Positions 1 through 8,299 of a DNA stretch of 20,579 nucleotides are shown here, in pieces; within the stretch, counting starts at the first letter, position 1; each line of letters starts with the position of its first letter. Made by a program: the position numbers and the translations under genes. The DNA is from Euryarchaeota archaeon UBA623 (lineage in GTDB: Archaea > Thermoplasmatota > Poseidoniia > Poseidoniales > Thalassarchaeaceae). The notes below the pieces were generated by a model that saw nothing but the letters and a program-made list of their open reading frames with translations, ran no database searches and was not told the origin of the DNA. The stretch is taken from positions 1,143 to 21,721 of the forward strand of contig DAUV01000002.1 of NCBI GenBank assembly GCA_002505325.1, given 5' to 3'.

Positions 1-24
1 GGCTCAGGCTCTGGCTCAGGCTCT
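1..24. repeat. Two tandem copies of a 12-bp unit (GGCTCAGGCTCT)
   Basis: Positions 1-12 and 13-24 are identical. Read on the minus strand they encode a Pro-Glu run at the C-terminal tail of the surface protein. The array touches the window edge, so its real copy number cannot be seen. Confidence 0.8.
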
Positions 25-3000
25 ACGGAAGTAGGAGGGGGCATCTCTGGAGGTTGTTCAAATATCTCCTTTGCACCTCCATACATTGAATTGGCCACCT
101 CGTCATCTGCAGGAAGTTCCGGAGCGTTTGGGATTCCATCCTGATCGTCCCAGCCGCTGCCATCTACGGTCATTTCGTAAGTATCTAGGGTCGATATCTC
201 CTCCATCGGAGCGGTCGCACTCTTGAATATCCTAAGCGAGGCCACTAGAACCGCGACCACGACTCCCAGTCCGATGAGAAGGAACAGGATGTTGCCGGCC
301 CACCAAGCCGTCTCCTCAACGTCGACTCCGGTTTCAATGGGGTTCAGCTTGTACATGACTACAGACCCGTTCATCGAGACCTTGTCCCTGTCGCCGTCGA
401 CCTCAAGCACTATTCCGAAGATCATCTCGTTCTCAAGGAGATTCTCTAAGTTGTCATCGGTCACCGTAAGCCAGACGGTGATGGTCCTGGACTCATTGGC
501 TAATAGTACGAAGTCCCTGTCGCCCGCATCCACGCGCGCATCGAAGATGTTGAAGAAGATGTCAGAGTTCCTGTCGATGTCGGCCCTCAGGAGTTGATTA
601 TCGGGGTATAGATTGACCACTGTGTACACAAGCGCGTAGTCGTCCCCACTCTCCACTATCTCCAGTGGCGAGGGCGCTAGAATCTGGAAGAAACCCTGTG
701 TGCCAACTATGAACTCAGCATTTCCACTACCAATGACTGTGAATCCATCACTAGCAGCCTCGACGCTGGATGCGGTTAGGGTGATATCGCGCTCCCCGGA
801 GGCGGAAAAGTCGAACGAATAGCGCACGGTGAGGTTCAGTGATGATCCCGCTGGAATATACGGAGTCCTCCCATTGGTCAGCCCGGTCGCCTGAACCCAG
901 ACGTCCGGGTGACTGGTATCAAAATCGATGGTGAAGGCGTCGTTGACATTACCTTTGTTCCAGATTTCCCAGTTAACAGTCCTAGCAGCGTCCCCTCCTC
1001 TGAACACCTCCTCTGTCATGTCGAGATCCTCGACTTCGATCAGATTGGTTACAGGGACTGTGAGCAGAATCCTTACACTCGATTGATAGCCTGAGTCATC
1101 TTGACTGGCTGCGATTATCCATAGTTCATAGGTTTCATTGGCAATCCCATAAGGCATCGGCAGCAGCAGTAAAACGGTACTATCTCCTCCAAATGGATCT
1201 ATTCCCAAGCTCTGCTCCGCATTTAGAGAGACGCCAAGTTTCCAGTCTGACAGTAGAGATAGATCGAATGCCTCCTCTGAGTTCCCATTGTTAACCATCC
1301 TCACCTCGATTAGCCTCAGGAAGCCGTCGGCAGAGGCCACCATCTCTGTGGTCTCTGGCTCGAGTACTAGGTCGTGGAATACCGGGACCTCGATGTATAT
1401 CGTCCAGTCGGCTACGAAATTGGCGGGAGGTCTGCCACTTGCGAGCAGAGTTATCGCATAGGTGCCCGGAGATATCTCATCAGGTACGATGACAGTTGCT
1501 GTGAGTTCGAACTCATCGGTGATGTTCATCGCGAGGCTGGTCACTACCGAGCCGTTGGCATCGTGCCAAACCAAGTTCTCATCACCCCAACGGCTATCGC
1601 CGAAGGTAGCGCCTAGATTCCATGTCGCTATCTGATTCCCAGTGTTCTTCATCACCATCGCCACATCTCCAGTAGCCCCTGGATACAGCACTGCGGCTGG
1701 ATTCGCAAGGGCCTTCTGATCTAGAGAGATTGAGTACGCAGCAATGACCGATACGGGTAGTTCGATGTACACCTTAGAGAGATTAGTGGTCCCATCGTTA
1801 ATCCAGACAAACCAGTCTAACTCCTCGACACTGGCACCCTCGGGAATACTGAGATTGAACCACGTGTTCATGGTATCGAGAGCGTTGATGACCTCAGAGA
1901 CAACGTAGTTGTCGTGGTCGAACCTGTTGTTGGAGTCAATCCTCAGAGGGTAATTATTCATCCAAGTCTGATTGGATACTTCGGTGTACAGGCGGAGAGT
2001 GATGTCAACGTACCCATTGTTCTTGATTTTGCAGAATAGAGAAGGTGGTCTAGAATCGTCTGGCACCACCATGTAGGCGTTGGGCAATGGGTCGTCGCAA
2101 TCGACGTCGAGGGTGTACTCTGCAACCTTCTCAAATCCGAACATCAAGAAAGAATCCAGATGAATGCCCTGATTCGCTAAGGAACTGTCAGAATCAAATC
2201 TGAAGGCGAGTGTGTAGTCGGCATTGGGGTGTATGTCAGTCATGTTCCAGACCAATCGTGACCAGTCGCCGTGGTTCTTTGAGAGGTTTTGTGCAGAGTA
2301 GTTGTAGTACTCCAGAGATCCTCCGGCATCGGCCTCCATCCTGATGGTGTCGCCGGCAGCCATTTCACCCCATGCAGCAGTCACCAAATGCATTGATATG
2401 AAATCGAACGATCTTACCCTAATCTTACAGAAATTGTTGCCGTACAGTGCCGAGACAGCTGAGTCTAGAGTCCCGTACTTGAGCCCATGTCCAGGATCGT
2501 CGCAGTTGTCGAACGGAGTGAACCAGCCCCACCAGAGCCGGTCATGTCTGTTACTGGCATAGTCTGAGCCCGGTGCCGACACCCTCCAGTGCATCTCGCC
2601 CTCATTGCTGGAGGCGTTCTCCATCCTCCAGTGCCCATAGTAGTCAGGGTCTGATGAAAGAGATCCATCTGAATCATATCCGGCTCCGACCCATGTCGGC
2701 TCGTTGGCGCTGAGTTGGTTGGTGCAGTCGACGACCTGATCGCCGTCCACATCTCCACAGAATCCATTGTCCATAGGATCCTTCCAGACTGCCACCGGTA
2801 CTTCTCTATCGAACTCATTGTTGTCCTCATTGTCATCAGCGAGTCCACCATCAATGGTGCCACGCAGTATGATTCCGCCGTAGAGATTGCCGTCTTCATC
2901 AATAGCACTGTGAGCAGCACTCGGAGACCAATAGAATGTCTCAGTGGTAGACTGCAGGCCAGACAGTGTCATGTTGACATAGTGTTCCTCCATCAGGAAT

Positions 3001-3320
3001 CCAACGGGGTGCCAGACCTGCATCCAACCCTCGGCGTAGGCAGGCTGACTTGATGTGCCAGCCTGAGTGAATGTGATACTCACCAAAACGGACTCATCCC
3101 GAAGGACGTATTCTAGCGTAGAGTTGTCCGGCTGGTCCCACTGTAGGGCCGCGGTCAAAGAGTCGCCGAGTTCGATAGAGGTGACTTCAAAGTCAATCAG
3201 TGCCTTCGGAGTGGCTGCACGTTCCTCGACAGTTGGAAGCATCACTGAGTTTGCAGCCAAAGGGGCCATGCTCATGACAAGCAGTAAAGACACCAGAAAG
3301 AAAGGAGGGAGGCTACGCAT
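1..3320 (-). CDS. Large secreted, C-terminally membrane-anchored surface protein (C-terminus cut by window edge)
   Basis: An open frame runs without a stop from ATG at 3320 to the window edge, giving at least 1106 residues. The N-terminus (MRSLPPFFLVSLLLVMSMAP) is a signal peptide. Residues about 185-195 hold a calcium-loop-like GDVDGDQVVD between cysteines. Residues about 230-395 are rich in Trp, Tyr and Asp and look like a beta-sandwich (jelly-roll-like) domain. From about 450 to 1000 come repeated beta domains with phrases such as VMVKNTGNQ-like and MVNNGNSEEAFDL, typical of CARDB/NEW3-type Ig-like domains that follow secreted enzymes or adhesins. A transmembrane helix lies near 1005-1028 (WWAGNILFLLIGLGVVV), followed by a cytoplasmic tail with an Asp-rich stretch and a Pro-Glu run. 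No catalytic motif was recognised. Role inferred: cell-surface binding or polymer interaction. A TATA-like TTCATACA about 30 bases upstream of the ATG would suit a leaderless transcript. Confidence 0.85.
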   Translation of the reverse strand, partial: MRSLPPFFLVSLLLVMSMAPLAANSVMLPTVEERAATPKALIDFEVTSIELGDSLTAALQWDQPDNSTLEYVLRDESVLVSITFTQAGTSSQPAYAEGWMQVWHPVGFLMEEHYVNMTLSGLQSTTETFYWSPSAAHSAIDEDGNLYGGIILRGTIDGGLADDNEDNNEFDREVPVAVWKDPMDNGFCGDVDGDQVVDCTNQLSANEPTWVGAGYDSDGSLSSDPDYYGHWRMENASSNEGEMHWRVSAPGSDYASNRHDRLWWGWFTPFDNCDDPGHGLKYGTLDSAVSALYGNNFCKIRVRSFDFISMHLVTAAWGEMAAGDTIRMEADAGGSLEYYNYSAQNLSKNHGDWSRLVWNMTDIHPNADYTLAFRFDSDSSLANQGIHLDSFLMFGFEKVAEYTLDVDCDDPLPNAYMVVPDDSRPPSLFCKIKNNGYVDITLRLYTEVSNQTWMNNYPLRIDSNNRFDHDNYVVSEVINALDTMNTWFNLSIPEGASVEELDWFVWINDGTTNLSKVYIELPVSVIAAYSISLDQKALANPAAVLYPGATGDVAMVMKNTGNQIATWNLGATFGDSRWGDENLVWHDANGSVVTSLAMNITDEFELTATVIVPDEISPGTYAITLLASGRPPANFVADWTIYIEVPVFHDLVLEPETTEMVASADGFLRLIEVRMVNNGNSEEAFDLSLLSDWKLGVSLNAEQSLGIDPFGGDSTVLLLLPMPYGIANETYELWIIAASQDDSGYQSSVRILLTVPVTNLIEVEDLDMTEEVFRGGDAARTVNWEIWNKGNVNDAFTIDFDTSHPDVWVQATGLTNGRTPYIPAGSSLNLTVRYSFDFSASGERDITLTASSVEAASDGFTVIGSGNAEFIVGTQGFFQILAPSPLEIVESGDDYALVYTVVNLYPDNQLLRADIDRNSDIFFNIFDARVDAGDRDFVLLANESRTITVWLTVTDDNLENLLENEMIFGIVLEVDGDRDKVSMNGSVVMYKLNPIETGVDVEETAWWAGNILFLLIGLGVVVAVLVASLRIFKSATAPMEEISTLDTYEMTVDGSGWDDQDGIPNAPELPADDEVANSMYGGAKEIFEQPPEMPPPTSVEPEPEPE

Positions 3321-3373
3321 GTGACGAATCTTCGGTTCTACATACGTGTATGAAGGTTCGCTAGCAACGTTCG

Positions 3374-3388
3374 CCGCCCGTAGGGCGG
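3374..3388. other. GC-rich hairpin in the 168-bp gap between divergent genes
   Basis: CCGCCC (3374-3379), loop GTA, GGGCGG (3383-3388) form a perfect 6-bp stem. Two further CCGCCC copies near 3405 and 3429 could compete for the same GGGCGG. The gap 3321-3488 separates the divergent surface-protein and membrane-protein genes, so it must hold both promoters. CTTATGG near 3459, about 30 bases before the plus-strand start, is a weak TATA candidate. No gene is seen in the gap. Confidence 0.45.
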
Positions 3389-3488
3389 ATGCGTAGAGGA
3401 TTGGCCGCCCTCAGACGCCTCTCTAACCGCCCGGAGGTGGTTCGGTCCCGATGAAGGGCTTATGGTGACTCGATGAGGCGTGTAGGGT

Positions 3489-4568
3489 GTGGCCGTGGAG
3501 GATTTGTACCAGAGGTTCGTCCTCTACATAGTAGTCGTGTTGCAAGTCACGCTGGTTCCTATAGTGGGGTTTTCCTTGACCTATCTGCTTGAGGTAGATC
3601 AGGGCAACTTCTCAATCGCAGTTCGCACCGAACTGGTCTACTGGATTGTCGTTGCAGGGCTGCTGTACGGATTCTTGTCACTTCTCCTAGCTCTGTTCTT
3701 CGGTGGTTACAGGCCGGCTTCAGTCGCTGACAAAGGAGGCTGGATGCCAATCCTAGGCCTCAGCAGAAGAGCCGGTGATCCAGAACTCATAGACCGGGCG
3801 AGGCTAGCCCTGCAGACAAGCCCTTACGGAAGGATGGCGAGACTCGTTCACAAGAAGACAATTGGGGAGGAGCAGGACCTGATAGCGGTTCATGGGGGTT
3901 TGCAACTGCTGGCTGTCCCGATGCAGGTCCTGCTGATTGCCATCCCCCTGCTAATCATGGAGGGCGTGCCCGAAGAGATGGTCAAGCCGGATCAGGCATT
4001 CGAATTAGGCATGGCGGGGTACATGATAGCGCTGTGGATGGCAGTGAGGATTCAGCCAGTTGTGTCTAGTGGGCTCGTGTCTTACGCGGCGATGTTCAGG
4101 AGTGTGTTGTGGAAAATCTCACGATTCTCATGGGTACTCCCCGTTCTGCTCTTCTGGATTATCGCTAGGACTTTTCTGGCTGCCTCCCTAGGCTGGCTGG
4201 ATGTCGATGTAACGCAGTGGAACGAAGTTCAGTTGGAAACTGTTCTTCTGCATGCGGTAGTTCCTGATGCAGTAGTTCCCGAGACTGCAGTCATTGACTT
4301 CTTAGTGGCAATATCGGTGCTACCAATGGCGACCTTCACTACCCTGTCTGTACTAGGGGGAACTCACGATATGCCAAATTGGATGAAAGGGCAAGGAAGT
4401 GAGCTCGAGAATCTACAGATGGAACTACTGGAGGCTCCTGATGAAGATGAAGAAACCGAAGTCTCTCCGACATATGATGCCCCAGTGCCGGAAGAGCCTA
4501 GGGAGGCAGATGAAGATGAGGAGGAGAGCAGAATGATTGACCTACCATTCAGACTCTTCGATGACTGA
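3489..4568 (+). CDS. Polytopic membrane protein with acidic C-terminal tail, unrecognised family
   Basis: A 359-residue protein that I do not recognise. About six hydrophobic segments are visible: residues about 10-34, 48-73, 137-157, 171-192, 211-235 and 267-290. Between segments 2 and 3 lies a roughly 60-residue soluble loop rich in Arg and Lys. After residue 300 comes a soluble tail dominated by Asp and Glu (318-350, including DEDEEES), probably cytoplasmic, ending in FRLFDD. The start is GTG at 3489; a second GTG at 3495 would shorten it by two residues. There is no clear Shine-Dalgarno, so a leaderless start is likely. The stop codon abuts the stop of the convergent small membrane gene. 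A transporter, a scaffold or a Yip1-like membrane protein are all possible; nothing in the sequence decides between them. Confidence 0.8.
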   Translation: MAVEDLYQRFVLYIVVVLQVTLVPIVGFSLTYLLEVDQGNFSIAVRTELVYWIVVAGLLYGFLSLLLALFFGGYRPASVADKGGWMPILGLSRRAGDPELIDRARLALQTSPYGRMARLVHKKTIGEEQDLIAVHGGLQLLAVPMQVLLIAIPLLIMEGVPEEMVKPDQAFELGMAGYMIALWMAVRIQPVVSSGLVSYAAMFRSVLWKISRFSWVLPVLLFWIIARTFLAASLGWLDVDVTQWNEVQLETVLLHAVVPDAVVPETAVIDFLVAISVLPMATFTTLSVLGGTHDMPNWMKGQGSELENLQMELLEAPDEDEETEVSPTYDAPVPEEPREADEDEEESRMIDLPFRLFDD

Positions 4569-4787
4569 TTACTGCATAGGGAAGGATCGATCTGCAACTT
4601 GATTCAACAGCACCCACCCCGAGCCCATACACAGTCCGAATCCGATTGAGGTGGGTCCGAGCAGAGACAAGGAAGCGAGAGAGGTGAACAAGATGATGGG
4701 CGGATATATTCTGGGCTCTATCCTAGAAGCCTCGCTCCCGATAAATAATGATGTGAGAAAGAGTGCGAATGATCCGATGGGCCCCAT
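4569..4787 (-). CDS. Small two-helix membrane protein (72 aa), hypothetical
   Basis: The frame starts with ATG at 4787, only 6 bases after the aminotransferase stop, and ends exactly against the stop of the convergent gene (TGA then TTA). The sequence has two hydrophobic stretches, residues about 4-17 and 28-62 (PIILFTSLASLSLLG), the second long enough for one or two helices. A purine-rich GAGGGGAGA at the end of the aminotransferase gene sits at ribosome-binding distance from the ATG, so translational coupling is plausible. It fills the whole gap between its neighbours. I do not recognise a family. A frame on the other strand overlaps it but looks less protein-like. It could still be a chance reading frame. 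Confidence 0.5.
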   Translation of the reverse strand: MGPIGSFALFLTSLFIGSEASRIEPRIYPPIILFTSLASLSLLGPTSIGFGLCMGSGWVLLNQVADRSFPMQ

Positions 4788-4793
4788 TGAGAA

Positions 4794-5942
4794 TCAATCT
4801 CCCCTCAGCTCAGCCAACACCGCTTCGACCCGATCCATGCCCTTGTCGATATCTTCCCTACAGATAGTGTAGGCGAAGCGGAGGTGGCCCTCACCTAGCT
4901 CACCGAAGGCAGTACCTGGCGAGCACAACACTCCACCCTCAAGCAGCGCCATTGAAATCTCCTCACTGTTCATCCCCGGGACATCCACCTTGGGGAACAC
5001 GTAGAACGCCCCAGTAGGGACATGGCAAGAGACGCCAGGCATCGCATTGAGTCGTTCGCATATCAAGTCGCGCCTATCCTTGAACTCTGAGCACATCTCC
5101 TCAGGGTAATCTGGAGCATTCACGAGAGCCTCAAGGACAGCATGTTGCATTGCATCGTTACTGCACGCGGTTACGTAGTATTGCATCTTAGTCAGTTGCG
5201 ACATTGCTTGGGCGTCAGGAGACAACAGATATCCAATTCTCCATCCAGTCATGGCGAAGGTCTTGGAAAACGACTGTACCATAATCACCTTGTCATAACC
5301 CGCTCCAAGGAATGAGACGTGAGGTCCGTCGTATACGATGCGGTCGTAGACTTCGTCAGTGATTATCCAGAGGTCGTTCTCTATAGCGAAGTTGACCAGT
5401 TCATCCCTCTGTGACTCATTGACGTTGCCCCCAGTTGGATTGCTCGGGAAGTTGTACAGGATGGCTACGGTGTTCTCGTCGACTCTGCTCTGCAGGTCCT
5501 CGATGGTTGGGACGAAACCGTTCTCAAAGGTGCAGGGGTACAGATTGGGCTCACCACCACAGATTACTACATCCGGAGGATATAGCGGGAAGTAAGGCTC
5601 TGGCAAGAGTACATTGTCTCCAGGCTGAACCAGAGCCAGGAAGATGTCGAGGAGACCATTGGTTCCGCTCATCGTGATACAGACGTTGGATTCGTCCAGA
5701 CTAGGGATGAGGTGATGCCACATCTCGGCTATCTTCACTCTCAAATCTGGTAGTCCGGCAGTGGTGGTATACTTGTTCCTACCATCTTTCATCGCCTTAG
5801 TGAACGCCTCAATGGCAATCGGAGGAGGTTGGAAGTCAGGCTCGCCCAAGCCGAACTGAATGGCATCGTCTCCTGCCATGTCAAACATCCTGCGAACTCC
5901 TGTCGGACGGATGCTTTTCGCACGCTCGGAGAACCTCACCAT
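4794..5942 (-). CDS. Class I/II PLP-dependent aminotransferase (AspC-like)
   Basis: A 382-residue fold-type I aminotransferase, expected in the cytosol, moving amino groups between an amino acid and 2-oxoglutarate or another keto acid. Visible family features are FGLGEPDF near 30-37 (substrate loop), NPTG at 168-171, DEVYD at 196-200 (Asp binding the pyridine nitrogen, Tyr binding the PLP oxygen), SFSKTFAMTGWRIGY with the Schiff-base Lys at 227 and a phosphate-binding Arg at 235, and Arg355 in LRFAY, which holds the substrate carboxylate. Length is normal for the AspC / aromatic / alanine group; substrate specificity cannot be read from motifs. It lies 57 bases downstream of the secreted protease on the same strand and just before a small membrane protein, so the three may be one transcript linking peptide breakdown with amino-acid catabolism. 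Confidence 0.92.
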   Translation of the reverse strand: MVRFSERAKSIRPTGVRRMFDMAGDDAIQFGLGEPDFQPPPIAIEAFTKAMKDGRNKYTTTAGLPDLRVKIAEMWHHLIPSLDESNVCITMSGTNGLLDIFLALVQPGDNVLLPEPYFPLYPPDVVICGGEPNLYPCTFENGFVPTIEDLQSRVDENTVAILYNFPSNPTGGNVNESQRDELVNFAIENDLWIITDEVYDRIVYDGPHVSFLGAGYDKVIMVQSFSKTFAMTGWRIGYLLSPDAQAMSQLTKMQYYVTACSNDAMQHAVLEALVNAPDYPEEMCSEFKDRRDLICERLNAMPGVSCHVPTGAFYVFPKVDVPGMNSEEISMALLEGGVLCSPGTAFGELGEGHLRFAYTICREDIDKGMDRVEAVLAELRGD

Positions 5943-5999
5943 GGCCTGCGGACGAGAGTTCTAGGCTTTGAACAAGGCGCTTTGAATCCTACGGATTCG

Positions 6000-8135
6000 C
6001 TATTCAGGCCCCTGTTCGGAGATTAACTCAGCTTCGAGTACTTCATCGACGACCGAATCCTCCTCCTTCCTCAATCTTGAGATTAGGCTGTCAATCTCGC
6101 CATCCGAGCGAAGTCGAACCAAAGCCAGAGAGGCTACCCATATCACGAATACGACGAGAATGCCGACAATGACGATGGGGGGGACTGAGAATTCAGTGGC
6201 GCTGCCGGCGGAGCCGTGCACTGACACTAGGACAGGGAGTGAAGAGGAGTCTTCCGAAATCGCTCTGACCTCAATCTGATGGATACCCTCGCTGAGTTTG
6301 TCCGGATTAAGAATCACATGCCACATGAAAGGTGTCAGAGCGCCGATTTCCCCGGGCTCGGAAGAATACGTTGCCTCCTGCCATTCCCCTCCATCGATTC
6401 TGAACTCAACTCTATCGATACTGCCCAGTTGGCCCCAAGAGTGTCCGGTGACGTTGATTGTTCCATTCGAGTCAATAAGATTCAGCAGGTGGTTCTGGAG
6501 GCTGACATCCACTGCTTCGGTCTGCTCAGTCAATGCGAGATGAAGGGCGAGGGAGACTGCTGCATGTGCGTCGACCATTCCCCATCCGAAGTCGCGGTTC
6601 CAGTAGGGGTCGACTTCTGGTGCACTGGACTCGCCCCTGCGCTCCGCAGTCTGCTTGAGAACTTCCTTAATCTGTAGGGGAGTGAGATTATCATTGGCCT
6701 CAATGACTAGAGCGATGACTCCGGAAACCGCCGGAGTGGCGTAGGAGGTTCCACTGCCGCGACCGGTGTAGGTGTTCTGAGACGCGTCTCCCCCGATGAA
6801 GTTGTTACACCCATCGCTTGTCACACATCCCTCGGCTTGTATGATATTAGTACCTGGGGCGCTGATTTCTGGCTTTAGTTCATCCAGAGGATTTCCATCT
6901 CCATTGTCTCTCCTAGGGCCTCTACTAGAATAGCCGGCAACCGTGTCATCTGAACGATCAATTGTGTTCATATCATCAGTAGCCCCCACTGTAATTGAAA
7001 GCGAAGAAGAACCCATTCCACTTAGTCCATCATTATCCGGCCCGGAGTTACCTGCTGCAACCGAAACAGTGACTCCTTCCTCCATGGCCTCATCGAGAAT
7101 CCTGCTATGCATATCAGTACCGTCGGACCCTCCTGTTTCGTGACTAGTTATACCCCATGAGAGAGAAATAATATCTATCCCATAATCCTCCTCAGAAGCG
7201 CCCTGCCAAGCATCGTCCTTGTGATCAATTATCCACTGAATACCGTTCATAGCGGATTCATAGAATTCCTGTTCGAGGAGGTAGTTTTCGAATGGCCCCG
7301 CCCCTAAGTCAGTCCCTATACGTACATCCACTAGTTTGGCATCTGGTGCTGAGCCTGTGAAGTTGGATTGGCTTCCGTCGGACTCAATCCCGGTTGCGCT
7401 AGCCATGCCCATGCATGCAGTTCCGTGCTGATTCCCATCGTCTGGGTCGAAAGTACCGTCAGTGGGCCTGAATCCAAAACCTGCGAGCACGCAATTTGGG
7501 TCGGTTGGGTTGTAGCAAACAGCGTCGTATCCAGCTACAAATTTGCCAACTAATCCCGGATGCTCATTGTCAACTCCGGTGTCTGTCAGAGCTATATTGA
7601 CTCCTCTGCCGGTAACCCCTAAGTCCCAGGCTCCATGATACAATGTAGAGTTCCTAGCCTTGACCGCTGGAGTCTGAATATCTCCGAAAAGCTCGATTAT
7701 ACCATATCCTTCAACCATTACGACGCCCTCGACCTGAGATAGAACTGTCAAATCTGAAGATTTTACTTGGCCTAGAAGAACAGCGTCAACCGAGTGCGCC
7801 TCCATCTTGACCTCGAAACCCATGGATTTCAACACCTCATGATCGGACATAGTGACGTCTCGAGAATATGAAAGTCCGACCCAAACCATGCCAGATTTTT
7901 CTTGAATAGAGTCATGAATCCCATTCCTGTCGTTGTCTAGTGAAGTCCATTCCCACCACGGCCCTGGATTAGTCCAACTGACGGCAACTTGTTCGGGAAC
8001 AGTAGTCTGCTGACCTTGTCCCATCAGTTGCAGCCCCTCGCTGTCTATTTCGGACAGAGGAGGAGGGGCCACGCTCCCGGCTAGTGGGACCAGTAGGAAA
8101 GCGCATAGGATGGCGTTGAGTGCCTTGGTGTCCAT
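6000..8135 (-). CDS. Subtilisin-like serine protease (S8) with C-terminal membrane anchor
   Basis: A 711-residue secreted protease. Signal peptide at 1-22. Residues 50-150 hold an Asp-rich LDNDRNGIHD motif and an I9-like propeptide region that presumably folds and inhibits the enzyme until cleaved. The S8 catalytic residues are all present: Asp185 (LTDTGVDNEHPG), His237 (NQHGTACMGMA), oxyanion Asn363 (VAAGNSGPDNDG) and Ser464 (GTSYATPAVSG). Residues 540-645 form an Ig-like beta domain (INVTGHSWGQLGSIDRVEFRID). One transmembrane helix at about 650-676 is followed by a charged 35-residue cytoplasmic tail. The enzyme is therefore probably tethered to the outer face of the cell membrane, degrading proteins nearby. 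A TATAGG near 8173-8178 and a tandem repeat just upstream of the ATG are promoter candidates. Confidence 0.95.
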   Translation of the reverse strand: MDTKALNAILCAFLLVPLAGSVAPPPLSEIDSEGLQLMGQGQQTTVPEQVAVSWTNPGPWWEWTSLDNDRNGIHDSIQEKSGMVWVGLSYSRDVTMSDHEVLKSMGFEVKMEAHSVDAVLLGQVKSSDLTVLSQVEGVVMVEGYGIIELFGDIQTPAVKARNSTLYHGAWDLGVTGRGVNIALTDTGVDNEHPGLVGKFVAGYDAVCYNPTDPNCVLAGFGFRPTDGTFDPDDGNQHGTACMGMASATGIESDGSQSNFTGSAPDAKLVDVRIGTDLGAGPFENYLLEQEFYESAMNGIQWIIDHKDDAWQGASEEDYGIDIISLSWGITSHETGGSDGTDMHSRILDEAMEEGVTVSVAAGNSGPDNDGLSGMGSSSLSITVGATDDMNTIDRSDDTVAGYSSRGPRRDNGDGNPLDELKPEISAPGTNIIQAEGCVTSDGCNNFIGGDASQNTYTGRGSGTSYATPAVSGVIALVIEANDNLTPLQIKEVLKQTAERRGESSAPEVDPYWNRDFGWGMVDAHAAVSLALHLALTEQTEAVDVSLQNHLLNLIDSNGTINVTGHSWGQLGSIDRVEFRIDGGEWQEATYSSEPGEIGALTPFMWHVILNPDKLSEGIHQIEVRAISEDSSSLPVLVSVHGSAGSATEFSVPPIVIVGILVVFVIWVASLALVRLRSDGEIDSLISRLRKEEDSVVDEVLEAELISEQGPE

Positions 8136-8140
8136 CGGGT

Positions 8141-8157
8141 TACGCGAAATACGCGAA
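8141..8157. repeat. Tandem TACGCGAA repeat just upstream of the protease start
   Basis: TACGCGAA occurs at 8141-8148 and 8150-8157, a 9-base period, 6 to 22 bases before the protease ATG. Given the TATAGG at 8173-8178, transcription would begin around this repeat, so it could be a protein-binding site or simply part of a short leader. Function is unknown. Confidence 0.4.
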
Positions 8158-8263
8158 GTCCTTCAACCCAACCTATACTGGAGTTGCTCGGAATGCTGTA
8201 CGCAGATGCCGAAATGGTGGGGGCACTGGGATTTGAACCCAGATCAGCGGGTGTCTTCCGCCT

Positions 8264-8288
8264 AGCGTGCACCCGGAAAGCGCACGCT
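8264..8288 (-). other. Hairpin in the 3' part of the tRNA-Trp intron
   Basis: AGCGTGCGC pairs with GGTGCACGCT-side bases to give a 9-bp stem with one G.U and a 7-nt loop, directly downstream of the C/D core. It may help present the splice sites or stabilise the excised intron. Confidence 0.6.
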
Positions 8289-8299
8289 CTCGGGTTGCG

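Noticed and set aside
2465..2920. 151-residue minus-strand reading frame
   Set aside because: It lies inside the continuous frame of the large surface protein, is out of phase with it, and has low-complexity Thr/Met/Ser composition.
4364..4597. Ser-rich minus-strand frame
   Set aside because: It is the antisense of the acidic tail of the plus-strand membrane protein; Ser runs arise from GAA/GAT-rich codons read backwards.
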